A stretch of 23,758 nt of DNA, taken from Dimorphilus gyrociliatus (lineage: Eukaryota > Annelida > Polychaeta > Dinophilidae). Both the position numbers and the translations under genes were made by a program. The notes below the pieces were generated by a model. It saw nothing but the letters and a program-made list of their open reading frames with translations. It ran no database searches and was not told the origin of the DNA. Shown here in pieces: positions 1 to 9,431 of the stretch (positions are counted from its first letter, which is position 1; every line of letters starts with the position of its first letter). The stretch lies in NCBI GenBank assembly GCA_904063045.1, contig CAJFCJ010000170.1:1-23758 (forward strand), read 5' to 3'.

Positions 1-1
1 C

Positions 2-1102
2 AATGTAAATGAAAATATTTTTAAGGAGACACTTCAAAATTGCTGCTCATTAGAAATTTTAGATTTTTCAAAGATTCTAAATAAGGGAAATCAATTTAAA
101 GTTATTTATGAAGTATTAAAATCATGTTGTAAGACTCTAAAAGAATTAAAGATGTCGGAATATAATTTAAATGAAGAAGAAGCGAATTTAATAGGGAATA
201 TACTTCGAAATTGCTGTTCATTAGAAATTATAGATTTATCCGGAAATAATGAAATGGGAAATGGATTAAAGAGAATTTGTTTTGAATTGGATTATTCTTG
301 TAAAACTTTAAAGGAAATAAAACTTTCCGGATGTAATCTAAATGATGACGAAGCTGACATTCTCGGATCAACAATTCAGAATTGCTTTTCATTGGAAAGT
401 ATAGATTTATCTAAGAATAAACAATTAGGAGATGGGCTAAAAAGTATCTATATAGGACTAGAGTCATCTTGCGATTGCTTAAAACATATCAATCTTGCTG
501 AATGTAATTTAGGTGAAGAAGCAGGAAAAATTTTGGCTAATATGTTCAATGATTTCTTTTCATTAGAGAGTATAGATTTCTCAGGAAATTTAGAATTGAG
601 TTCAGTATTGAGACAATTTTCTCAAAATGAATATAATTTTAACATCAATTTGAGAAATGTCAATCTTTCTGGATGTAATTTAAAAGAAGAAACTGGAAAT
701 ATTCTTGAATATCTATTAATAGATTATAGATTAAAAACTCTTAATCTTTCAAACAATAAAGAAATTGGAAAAGGTTATCAATCAATTTGTAAAGGATTGA
801 TTTTTTCTCAATTCTTTTTAAAAGAAGTTAGATTTCGACAATGTGATCTAACTGAGGAGCAAGGAAATTCTATTGCAATGCTATTCTCCCATTGTCGCTC
901 ACTAGAAATTGTAGATTTATCTGGCAACAATAAATTAGGAAATGGATTTCAAAATATTTGTTCTGGATTACAATACTCTCTTACAACTTTAAAGCAAATT
1001 GATCTTAGTGATTGTAATCTAAATGAGCAACAAATTCATCATTTCAAAACTTCATTTAACAATTGCTCTTCCCTAGAAATTCTTATGAATAAAAACTCTT
1101 GA
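2..1102 (+). CDS. RI-like leucine-rich repeat protein, 5' partial
   Basis: The reading frame is open from base 2, so the first ATG (152) lies inside a repeat and is not the true start; the gene continues off the left edge. The visible part is an array of ribonuclease-inhibitor-type LRRs with a 57-residue period. Each unit carries the pattern GNGLKxIC, then TLKEIxLSxCNLN, then NCxSLExIDLS. There is no signal peptide or membrane segment in the visible part, so an intracellular binding scaffold is likely by family analogy; the ligand is unknown. It ends in TGA at 1100-1102, with AATAAA about 90 bases downstream (1192-1197). It is convergent with the next LRR gene. Family assignment is firm; function is inference. 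Confidence 0.85.
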   Translation, partial: NVNENIFKETLQNCCSLEILDFSKILNKGNQFKVIYEVLKSCCKTLKELKMSEYNLNEEEANLIGNILRNCCSLEIIDLSGNNEMGNGLKRICFELDYSCKTLKEIKLSGCNLNDDEADILGSTIQNCFSLESIDLSKNKQLGDGLKSIYIGLESSCDCLKHINLAECNLGEEAGKILANMFNDFFSLESIDFSGNLELSSVLRQFSQNEYNFNINLRNVNLSGCNLKEETGNILEYLLIDYRLKTLNLSNNKEIGKGYQSICKGLIFSQFFLKEVRFRQCDLTEEQGNSIAMLFSHCRSLEIVDLSGNNKLGNGFQNICSGLQYSLTTLKQIDLSDCNLNEQQIHHFKTSFNNCSSLEILMNKNS

Positions 1103-1412
1103 TTTATTTTCCAGAAACTGGTACAAACTATGAAAATTATTGATGTGTTAAATTATTTCTTATTAAATGTATGACTATTTTCTAATTTATGAATAAAACA
1201 AATCTTCAACCATCTGTTTTAAAATGTGAGACTGATCAAATTTGAGAGCTAGTTAGCATACAATATAGCCCTATAAACAACTATATACAAAAGCACAGAT
1301 AAGATAGAATTATCAAGGAATTTTATATCAGCAATTATATTCAATACATTGGCATAACAGAGAGAGAAAATATTACAGTTTTTCATGGTTGATTATCTAT
1401 TTTTCTTGAGAA
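1103..1412. other. Convergent intergenic spacer
   Basis: This 310-base AT-rich spacer separates the stop codons of two convergent LRR genes. It holds a poly(A) signal AATAAA for the upstream gene at 1192-1197. I see no ORF, RNA gene or obvious repeat. Confidence 0.5.
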
Positions 1413-3221
1413 TTATGTATATTTCCGGTAGTTTTTTAAAATTTCTATAAGAATGTTCAAATTCTCACTATCAAGTTTACATTGGCAAAATGTAATTCTT
1501 CTATGACTCTGTGGTAATTTTCCTAACTCTCTGCATTTCTCCTGAAACTTTGGATTAATTAGGTCAAAGAGATCAAAATCTATTATTGAAACATTTGTGC
1601 AACTTGTCAAAAATTCCCCTAACTGAAATGCTTCTGGAGAAACAAAATCACATTCCTTAAAGTAGAGTTCTAATTTTTGATTTGATGATTTCAATCCTTG
1701 AAGAATTATTTCAAGAGATCGACGAACAGCATAATTGTCATTAAAGATTAATACTTTCAAAGATTTACAATATCCCAGTGCATAACCTAGTGCTTTACCT
1801 TGCGAAGCATCCGATAAACAATCTGAAAGATTAAGAATTTCCAGTTTCTTAGATGATACTTCTATTGCTTCACAAATGGAAAAAAATCCTTTTTCCATAG
1901 TTTTATTTGATTTCAAATTAATATTTTGAATATTTGAGCAATTTCTGAGTAAAATTCCTAGATAATTGGCATCCTCTTCATTTAATTTACAAGATTCAAA
2001 ACTTAATTTTCTCAAAGAATTTGATGATGATTTCAAACCATTAAAAATATTTTTGTATCCATTCATTAATCCTTTATTATAATCCAAAGAAAACTTTCTA
2101 ATACTATGGCAACATAATAATGATTCTGCAAGACACAAAGCTTGACTATTATTTAACGAACAATTGGAAAGGTCAAGTTCACTTAAATCTTTTAAAGAGA
2201 CTTTAATACTCTTGCAAATATCAATAAATCCTTCTTTCATATTGAAACTTTTTGCTATATTTAAATTCTGTATATTTTGACAATCTGTAATTAATTTAGC
2301 CAAACATTTCGATTGATTTGAATCTAAAGAACAATTGTTAAATTGCAAATTTTCCAATGTTTTAGACGACGAAGGTAGTCCAATACAAATTTCATTAAAT
2401 CCTTTTTGCATTAGCTGATTAAAGGCTAGATTTATAAATTTTAAAACTGTAATATATTTCAATATTTTCCCTAAACTTTCAGCCTGTTTCTCATTTATAT
2501 TTAAATTGCTTAAATTCAGTTGTACAAGTGAATGACTAAGACATTTTAAACCATTAAATATACTTTCTGAAACATTTCTCTTGGATTTATGAAATCCAAG
2601 ACCTATTGCATTAAGATTTGGACATTTTTCCAATAAATTTTCCAAAATATTTCCATACTCATATTTCATAGAAACTCCTTGAATTTTAACTTCCTTTAAA
2701 GAACATTTACCAGTTAATCTCTTACAAATTAATTCCATAATATCAACAGAATGATCAAAACATTCCATTTTAAATATCTCCAATGATTGAAATTCCATAA
2801 TTAAATCAGCAAGTATGTCAATTGAATTTCTAGAAGTTTTACAATTTTTTATTGTCAACTCTTTTAATGTTTTTGAACATGTTTTCAATTCATTTAAAAG
2901 AGATTTCAATGTTTTACTTTTATGAATAAAATCAACTATTTCTATTTTTTGCAATGGTTGATTTCTTAGAAAAGTAAAATTTGTTACGTATTCTATCGAT
3001 TCGCTTTCTAAGCAGATTGTTCTCAATTGCACAATATCTGCAGAGAAAATGTGTAATTTCTCATTTGTAATAATTTCTCCACATATCAGCAAATAATTGA
3101 AAATTAATTCACCAACTTTGCTAGGCAATAAAAAACTATTCAACTCGCAGAATCCTTTCAAAATATCTAAATTCTTTACTATCTTCTCCAAAACCAAGAT
3201 TTCTAAGGAAGAGACTCCCAT
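1413..3221 (-). CDS. RI-like LRR protein with a distinct N-terminal region
   Basis: A single-exon ORF of 602 residues starting at an ATG (complement of 3219-3221). It is the only LRR gene here with a non-repeat N-terminus. Residues 1 to about 100 are Leu-rich (opening SLEILVLEKIVKNL, then LPSKVGELIFNYLL) and resemble the short helical lead-in before LRRs in ubiquitin-ligase substrate receptors such as the ZYG11/ZER1 type. That resemblance is by eye and tentative. From about residue 110 to the end run LRRs with the same 28+29 alternation as its neighbours, more diverged between units, including TLKELTIKNC, NSLRKLSFESC and KLEILNLSDC. No signal peptide or membrane helix is visible. It is divergent from the secreted-protein gene at 3627 across about 405 bases. 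It is probably the most complete member of the local family. Confidence 0.85.
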   Translation of the reverse strand: MGVSSLEILVLEKIVKNLDILKGFCELNSFLLPSKVGELIFNYLLICGEIITNEKLHIFSADIVQLRTICLESESIEYVTNFTFLRNQPLQKIEIVDFIHKSKTLKSLLNELKTCSKTLKELTIKNCKTSRNSIDILADLIMEFQSLEIFKMECFDHSVDIMELICKRLTGKCSLKEVKIQGVSMKYEYGNILENLLEKCPNLNAIGLGFHKSKRNVSESIFNGLKCLSHSLVQLNLSNLNINEKQAESLGKILKYITVLKFINLAFNQLMQKGFNEICIGLPSSSKTLENLQFNNCSLDSNQSKCLAKLITDCQNIQNLNIAKSFNMKEGFIDICKSIKVSLKDLSELDLSNCSLNNSQALCLAESLLCCHSIRKFSLDYNKGLMNGYKNIFNGLKSSSNSLRKLSFESCKLNEEDANYLGILLRNCSNIQNINLKSNKTMEKGFFSICEAIEVSSKKLEILNLSDCLSDASQGKALGYALGYCKSLKVLIFNDNYAVRRSLEIILQGLKSSNQKLELYFKECDFVSPEAFQLGEFLTSCTNVSIIDFDLFDLINPKFQEKCRELGKLPQSHRRITFCQCKLDSENLNILIEILKNYRKYT

Positions 3222-3626
3222 ATCTGTGGACTATGCAATTGGAATACTTTTCATTTTAATAGTTCCGATATAAATAGTTTTAATGATTAACAGACAGGCT
3301 ACAATCAAATTTGAAATTATGCATTTATCATCATTTATTACACGCCTGTTTTTCTATCAAAACAATTTTAGCTTCAATTACTAAAATGACTTATAGTAAG
3401 ATAGTGTACGTAACGCCATCTAGAGGGTAATATAACTATTTCTATATTATGTTTCTAGTACTCAGTTTTATCTAGAATCAGACACATTTATTTTTTGTCA
3501 TTACCATTGAAATACTAGTTGTACTGTTTATTTTATTGAACAATTTTGAACGATATAGCAATTTATTTAAAAACAGTTGATCATTTATTCACTTTTTTTA
3601 AAGAACGCGTGAAAAATAGAGAAGTT
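3222..3626. other. Divergent intergenic region
   Basis: About 405 bases between two divergent start codons, so it probably holds both promoters. A TATAAATAG stretch lies at 3269-3277 on the + strand, but its distance to the + gene (about 350 bases) makes a TATA role uncertain. I see no coding potential. Confidence 0.4.
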
Positions 3627-4271
3627 ATGATTTATTTAATCTGTGGATTATTTTTAATTGGTAAAACTCTAAATTTTCAATTGTCTTTTTTTCATTTTTT
3701 AACTATTTTATACTAAATCAGATACTACTCTGTCGAGACAACCTTTCTTTACTAAAGATTCAGAGACAATTATTCTCTTTGATTGGTATAATTCGACAGA
3801 AACGAGTTCAATACCGCAAGGATCAACCATCTATGTTCAAGGTGGTAAAGGAAAATTTGGTACAATTGTAGGAAATACTGCAAAGTTTGTAAATGATGGT
3901 TCAATATACTTTGAAGAAGCCGATCATATGAAAGTAATCTATTCCCTTTATTATTTAATATTAATTGAAAAAAGTTCATATTAATCTTTATTCATATCTA
4001 GATTTTACATGATAGTGATTTTGAAGAAACATTCAGAGATTTTACTTGTGAAATAATCTTTAAAATGTCACCAAACGTGACAGAACATGTCAATACTTTT
4101 CATAAATTGTATCAAGTATCAATTAAAATTTCACCTGGAGGTATTGGTTTAGTTCATGTAGGTTCAACAGTCTTTGAAGCCATTAATATAGACTCTTTTA
4201 ATGTAAATGAAATGGCATATTTTGCATTTGTTTACAAAACTCCTTACCAGAATTTTCAGTATTCTGAATAA
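3627..4271 (+). CDS. Small secreted LamG-like (jelly-roll) protein, possibly truncated
   Basis: I reconstruct three exons: 3627-3660, 3722-3933 and 4002-4271. The introns are 61 and 68 nt with GT..AG ends, and the phases (1, then 0) join into one open frame of 171 residues. Residues 1-12 (MIYLICGLFLIG) form a short signal peptide. The body matches the first half of a concanavalin-like/LamG jelly roll: GSIYFEEADHMKI, then FRDFTCEIIFKM, the place where family members have 'YFDG..' and 'FTIEFWVK'. LamG domains are usually about 150-200 residues plus, so the end looks cut short. The stop overlaps an AATAAA (4267-4272), and a repeat begins about 70 bases on. An alternative donor within the final exon (GTATTC at 4261) would add only about a dozen residues. 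Role unknown; extracellular by inference. Confidence 0.6.
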
Positions 4272-4918
4272 AATTGAGTTGTAAATGAAAATAATATTAG
4301 CACATTTTCATTCTTGTTTAACAGAAGGGATTGTTATATTCAGGGGATGAGACAAAACGGGATCTAGACAAACATTCAAAAAGATATGTGATACAGTTTA
4401 GGACTTATTAAAGGGCTTTATCATCGAGACAAAGGGTCCACTAAGATTGAAGTTTAGGTTCTACGTTAAGATCTTTCCGATACTGGATAAAACGTTTTGT
4501 TTCGACCACAGGGCTTTTGTAAGATTATGGACAAAAAAGGCAAAATTGCCAACGTTTTATTACCTTTACAAAAAATAAGCCGATGGTATGAAACATTTCT
4601 CTGAGTACTGTATATTTGTATTTTGTTTGAGCAGGGTCTCTTATGCTTTCTGTCCATTTAATGCAACAATTTATTAGAATAATCAATTTGGTAAACAAAA
4701 AAAGGTAAATGGAATAAAGATTTTAAAGTTAAATACTTATTATAGTACTCAAAATCACAATTAAAAAGAGTGAAAAGAGAGATTTACTGGCGGATTAACT
4801 GATAATACTCAATTTCTTTACGCCTATAATAGTTGTCCGTCATAATATTTACACAGGTTTCTATTGGTTACCACTACGCTGTACAGATTAAGTTTTCATT
4901 GTAATATAGTGTTTTAAC
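4272..4918. other. Intergenic region with degenerate repeat
   Basis: Apart from the inverted-repeat element described separately (4349-4507), the segment is AT-rich and noncoding. A 63-codon minus-strand ORF (4466-4657) overlaps the repeat and has no recognisable domain. No LRR coding sequence extends upstream of 4919: an in-frame TAG lies four codons before the ATG. Confidence 0.45.
4349..4507. repeat. Short inverted-repeat element, GAGACAAAACG type
   Basis: GAGACAAAACG at 4349-4359 is matched in inverse by CGTTTTGTTTCGACC at 4493-4507 (one mismatch over the shared 11 bases). A third related motif, CGAGACAAA, lies at 4425-4433. Related sequence occurs at 8128-8145 and 8374-8391. The size (about 160 bases) and lack of coding capacity fit a non-autonomous TIR element or its remnant. 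No clear target-site duplication is visible. Confidence 0.45.
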
Positions 4919-6118
4919 ATGGTAAATGGATTGAAATCGATTTGCGAAGCATTTAAAGCGTTTATTTTTACTTTAAAAGAAATAAATATAATTAAATGCA
5001 AGTTAAATGAAGAAAACGCAAAATATTTCGCCCAAGTAATTGAGCAATGCTCTTCGTTGGAAAATATTACTTTATCTCGTAATGAAGATACGGGAAATGG
5101 ATTTAAAATAGTTTGTCAAAGTCTTAAATTCTCTTCAAACACTTTAAAACAATTGAATTTTACTTGGTGTGAATTAAATGATAATAAAGCAAAATGTCTG
5201 GGTGAAGTATTGAAACATTGTTCTTCGTTAGAAAACGTTGTTCTCTCTTATAACTTTGAGATGGGAAAGGGATTTAAAATGATCTGCAAAGGGTTGAAGT
5301 GTTCTTCGAAAACAATAAAACAAATTCATGTAAGCGACTGTAATATATTTGAAGAGTCAGCAAAATATCTTGGAGAAACATTTCAATTTTGTTCTTCATT
5401 GGAAAATGTTGACATATCTCACAATCATGATATGGGAAATGGATTTAACTCAATCTTTGAAGGACTTAAATCGTCTTCTAACACTCTGAAAATGATTAAC
5501 TTGAGCACATGCTATTTAAATGAAGAGCATGTTAAATGTCTAGTAGAAACAATTCAACTTTGTCCTTCATTAACAGATATTGATTTGTCATATAATTTTG
5601 ATATGAAGAATGGATTTAAAACGATTTGCGAAGGACTCAAATCATCTGCAAATACTTTGAGATGTATCAATTTAAAATCGTGCAATTTGAGTGATAAACA
5701 TGCAAAACATCTAGGAGAAACGCTACATTATTGCTCTATAATAGAAAAAATTCAATTGGATTGAAATAAAGAGATGAGAAGTGGATTTAAAATGATTTGT
5801 GAAGGACTTCAATTATCTTTTAACACTTTAATCGAAATTCATTTAAAATCGTGTAATCTTTATGAAGAACAAGCAAAAATTTTAGGAGAGATGTTCCATT
5901 ACTGCTCTTCCTTGGAATATGTTGATATATCTTATAATAAAAGAATGGGTGACGATGGATTTAAAGCGATTTGTCAAGGACTTAAAACCTCTTCAAAATC
6001 TTTAAAAGATATCAACGTCCATTGCTGTAGTCTATATAATAAACAAATTGAATATCTACAAGATTTAAACCAGAATTGTAGTTCTCATTTAAAATTCCAT
6101 ACTACAACTTTATTTTAA
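4919..6118 (+). pseudogene. RI-like LRR gene interrupted by an in-frame TGA
   Basis: One continuous reading frame of 400 codons encodes seven 57-residue LRR units (pattern MGNGFKxICEGLK, TLKxIxLxxCNLxEE, CSSLExVDISYN). It is broken by a single TGA at 5762-5764. The frame and the 57-codon register are unchanged across the stop (unit 5 is exactly 57 codons if the stop is counted), so it is a point nonsense change, not an intron or indel. Translation from ATG 4919 would give 281 residues; a second ATG at 5774 could give 114. The first ATG sits mid-repeat, at the Met of 'MxNGxK', with an in-frame TAG just upstream. The TGA is not a recoded codon, because the neighbouring LRR gene ends in TGA. Recent pseudogene, null allele or sequencing error are the options. 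Confidence 0.75.
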
Positions 6119-6360
6119 AATAAAAATTTCTAGATCATAGAAAACAACAAACATTGATTGGTGCTCAGTGGGATGATGAGAGACAATAGAAAAGATGAAA
6201 ATTGAAATTAATTCAGAAAGTATCACTCAAAAACTCATAAAGATATGCAGGAAACAATAGGGAGTGTTTGAAAGGAAGATGGGCGAAGATTTCTTTTACC
6301 TTTCATTCATCTTAGTCGCAAAAGAAGACAAGTAGTTATCTTGTACGCCTCTTAAATTAT

Positions 6361-6378
6361 TGTTCTAATATTAGAACA
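6361..6378. promoter_or_regulatory. 18-bp perfect palindrome
   Basis: TGTTCTAATATTAGAACA reads identically on both strands. It lies about 220 bases upstream of the GPCR start. A dimeric-factor binding site is possible; no family is assigned. The half-site GTTCTAATAT recurs twice in direct orientation near 22030-22055. Confidence 0.3.
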
Positions 6379-6536
6379 TAAAACGCCCATAATGTCTGTT
6401 TGAAATGTCTATTTTATAATCACACTGTTTTTAGTGTAAATGTCAGTTATATTTATTTAACAAAAGTTTTAATATAAAAAGACAAAAACAAAGAAAAAAG
6501 ATTAGAGATGAAAAAAGAATCTTTTGAAGTATAGAA

Positions 6537-6545
6537 TATAAATAG
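6537..6545 (+). promoter_or_regulatory. TATA box candidate
   Basis: TATAAATAG lies 56 bases before the ATG at 6601, which leaves room for a short 5' leader. It matches the animal TATA consensus, but the base composition makes chance matches common. Confidence 0.35.
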
Positions 6546-6600
6546 TTTACTACTCTATCATTTATTGTCCTTCTCCTTCAAAAGAACAAACACAGCAGCA

Positions 6601-7667
6601 ATGAACAAGACAACTAATGAAATGATAAACAACAGCAACAATAATACTAATACTAATGATAATGAAGAAATATTAACAATGATTAATGATTTATTTCCAA
6701 TTCTTACATTGATTTTATCAATTGTCATGGGAATTCCATTGAATTTTTTATCAGTTATTACAATTGTAAAAAGTAAATTGAAGAATTTAACTCTTTTCAG
6801 ATATATTGCAGTTGTTTCTGCTGCTGATACGATGGTATCAATAGCATTATTTTTCGATTCAATAATACAAATTAATATAAAATCTGTGAATGAAACAATA
6901 TTTTTATGGCTTGGTTGTAAATTTTATTTATATATATATCATTTACTTTTGCCCAAATATCATCATTGTTGCTAATTGCTGTCACATTTGATCGTTTTTT
7001 ATGTATTGCTTTTCCAACAAGAGCGAAATTATGGTCAACCAGGAGAGTTTTTCTTGTAGTCGCAACAATTATTTGCATTTGTGCTACAACAATTGATATT
7101 CCTTTGATTTTATCTCAAAATCGAGTGATAAGAGTTTCTCCAAAACAAATGTTTTGCATAATGGATAGAACATTTCCTCATCTTGAAAAATTTTCAATAA
7201 TCATAAATTGCATGTATAGTGTAGTTCCGTGTATCATTATGATACTTTTAAACATTCTAATTATCTATAAATTACGACAACATATAATGAAAATGCAAGG
7301 TATTGGCGGTGAGAAACGTGTTAAAGATTTACAATCGTCAACCACAAAATTAACTATTCTATCTCTTCTCTTATCAATATCTTTTATTATAACAACTTTT
7401 CCACTTGTCTGTTGGAATCTCTTACTTATCCATGGCCTGAAAATCTCTCCTTCATCTGTAAACATAATCCTAGTACCCAAAATATTGGAAACTTTAGCTC
7501 ATATAAATAATATGGGTAATTGTATATTTTATTGTCTATGTGGTGAAACGTTCAAAAAAGAATTTTTAAAGATTATTGGCTGTTCAAAATTCATCGATAA
7601 AACAGCAACAACCTCTCAAGCAAGACCATCAAAGATGACAGAAATGTCAAAAGTAGAACAGCATTAA
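6601..7667 (+). pseudogene. Class A peptide-type GPCR, frameshifted at a TA run
   Basis: From ATG 6601 the frame gives TM1 and TM2 and enters TM3 (conserved Cys in LGCKFYLY), then shifts. From about 6940 a second frame continues TM3 (SSLLLIAVTFDRF, a DRF variant of DRY), the ECL2 Cys (MFCIMD), TM4-TM7, and the tail motif NMGNCIFYCLCGETFKKEF. This last resembles the 'NSxxNFxxYCLSGxxF' end of FMRFamide/proctolin-like receptors. The break maps to the dinucleotide run TATATATATAT at 6929-6939. Loss of one TA unit would give one open frame of about 354 residues. No AG acceptor exists between the run and 7015, so an intron cannot explain it. AATAAA is at 7783-7788. As read, the product stops in TM3. 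It could be a null allele, a slippage polymorphism or a sequencing error. Ligand unknown. Confidence 0.75.
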
Positions 7668-8095
7668 AGAAACAAAGAGATACGCAAATATAAAGGGACA
7701 CACTATATGTAAGGACAGTACTTATGTCAAGATGAAAGATTTTAGTCTATCTATTAAATCTGTCAAACTCTGCCTGTGATGTAATAAACTCATTGTTTTT
7801 ATTATGATGTTGTGAAATTGAAAGGAAAGAGGTGAAGTCATATTAGAAAACAAAGTTTCAGGAACTTGAACAAGGTGAATTCGATTTATACTAAAGGTTG
7901 TAGGTGTCTTTTTGTTCAGTGTATTTACAATGTTTAGACTTCATCTGCAAAATTCACTTTAAAATGATTTCTGTTGTCTAAAAGATTCAAAATTACTTTT
8001 GCCTTGTTTCAGTGTTGCTATAAATACTTTTATTCTCATGTAACAATATTTGTTGTTCATAGATAAAGAATTTAAATCAAAAAATAAAATAAAAG

Positions 8096-8391
8096 CCCCA
8101 AACCTAACCCTAAACTTTATCCTGAGGGGACGTTTTGTCTCGACCCCGATATTTACTAAGGGTAGAAAGGAAATTGAGTGGAAATTGAAAGAAGATTTTT
8201 CTATCAGTAAAATGTCATGAATAGGTTCAATCCAACTTTTAATAACTTTTGCTACAAAACTTCAATTAGTATTTGTTTGAAAAAGTTTGTAATGATATAG
8301 ATGTCACTACTATATCTGTTTTATTTAGAATTATGAAAAATTAAAATTAATTAATTGTTTGCAAATGCTTCGTGGTCGACAAAAAACGTCC
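8096..8391. repeat. Inverted-repeat termini with telomere-like core
   Basis: AACCTAACCCTAAAC (8101-8115) is followed by GGACGTTTTGTCTCGACC at 8128-8145. Its inverse, GGTCGACAAAAAACGTCC, is at 8374-8391 and matches at 16 of 18 positions. The motifs are the same type as those at 4349-4507. These may be the ends of one element of about 264 bases or facing ends of two decayed copies; I cannot decide from the sequence. Confidence 0.4.
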
Positions 8392-8580
8392 ACAAGTGAT
8401 AGATTTCAAGACAAGATTCACATTGAAAAGTGGTTAGGAAAAGGAAGACAGCAAGTGATTTGTAGTTAGAAGGGTCAAATCTTAAGATTAAGATAAAAAA
8501 TCTTCCTGTACACTTATGAACAATAGTTAACAGAGATTATATAAATTCTGCTTACTATATAGTAGAAGTGTTGAAGTAAA

Positions 8581-8843
8581 TGTTGTCTCCAGGGTAAATG
8601 GCGCCGAACAATTCTTATCTGGGTTTAGACCCTTATTGTTGACACCTAAGACATAAACAACTGATAAGTAATTGTATAAAAGGCAGGGAGTAAGTAGTAA
8701 GAGGCATTCAGTGCTGAATGAACCCTCTTAGTGAACAGGTCTAGTAATACTTTAGAATACATATATAGGTTCTATATTCTACATCTCTCTTTTAAATGGG
8801 TTACTCCTAGTTTGATTCTATTTGGACCAGTACTTACCTACAA
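8581..8843 (+). mobile_element. Possible solo LTR of a retrotransposon
   Basis: The segment starts TGTTGT and ends ACAAC just before a C run, which is LTR-like inverted termini. Inside are TATAAAAG (8675-8682) and, downstream of it, an initiator-like stretch with a short inverted repeat (CATTCAG..CTGAATG). Size and internal promoter order fit a Gypsy-type solo LTR. No target-site duplication and no internal coding region are visible, so this is tentative. Confidence 0.25.
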
Positions 8844-9431
8844 CCCCCCCCCCCAGGAGAAGAATGAGAAAGATTGTTGTGAAAGTCATTATTTTTGTAA
8901 AATTAAAAGAAACAAATTCAGTAAGGAAGACTATGTTGGTTAAGTCTATAAACTATTTTTAGTAAAGCGACTTAATGTTTGCTTATAGCAACAACAAATA
9001 GATTGTTTATTTTCTCAAAAGATTATCCTAGATTATGCTTTTATCTATTTACCAATCCCAAAAATAACCTATTAAGAGGTATAAGCATAGAGAAAGAGTA
9101 TTTTACTTTATGGACACCACCATACACTTAATTTGGAAATATATTTATTTAGTTTTCACCAATAGCAATAATTGATTTTTTCTATTATTGAATTGGAAAT
9201 TATCAAGAGAAAAATAACAAAGTAAAATATCGGATTTGGCAATAAACACAATTGTATTTCACTACATCTGCTGGAAAATTATACAGAGACCTTTCTCTTA
9301 TTATTTCTATTGAATTTTCAGTTATTTATTGATTAGAAGAAAAACAGACAATACTGTAATATATAGATGGCTATCCTTCTTGAGAAAATATAGCCTATTG
9401 ACCACATGATTTACTCTATCACGAAAATATT

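Larger units (their letters stand above)
6119..6600. other. Intergenic region upstream of GPCR
   Basis: This spacer is noncoding and AT-rich. It contains an 18-base perfect palindrome (6361-6378) and a TATA-like site (6537-6545), each listed separately. Nothing else is recognisable. Confidence 0.4.
7668..9431. other. Long intergenic region rich in repeats
   Basis: About 1.76 kb without a supported gene. It holds the GPCR poly(A) signal (7783-7788), a telomere-like patch with an inverted-repeat terminus (8096-8145), a matching inverted motif (8374-8391), a possible solo LTR (8581-8843) and an 11-base C run (8844-8854). A 70-codon frame at 8731-8943 lacks an ATG and crosses the C run, so it is not called. 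Confidence 0.45.

Noticed and set aside
3410-3430. CTCF-like site in the ACGCCATCTAGAGGG stretch
   Set aside because: The match is partial, and CTCF presence in this organism cannot be assumed.
4466-4657. 63-codon minus-strand ORF with an ATG
   Set aside because: It lies across an inverted-repeat element and matches no family.
5762-5764. Alternative genetic code with TGA as a sense codon
   Set aside because: Another gene in the window ends in TGA (1100-1102), and all other long frames avoid internal TGA.
6917-7020. Intron explaining the GPCR frame change
   Set aside because: No AG acceptor occurs between the possible donor (GTAAAT at 6917) and 7015, and the protein would lose TM3.
8731-8943. 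70-codon plus-strand frame
   Set aside because: It has no ATG, runs through an 11-base C tract and shows no domain. The weak LRR-like start (RSSNTLEYI) is too short to call.
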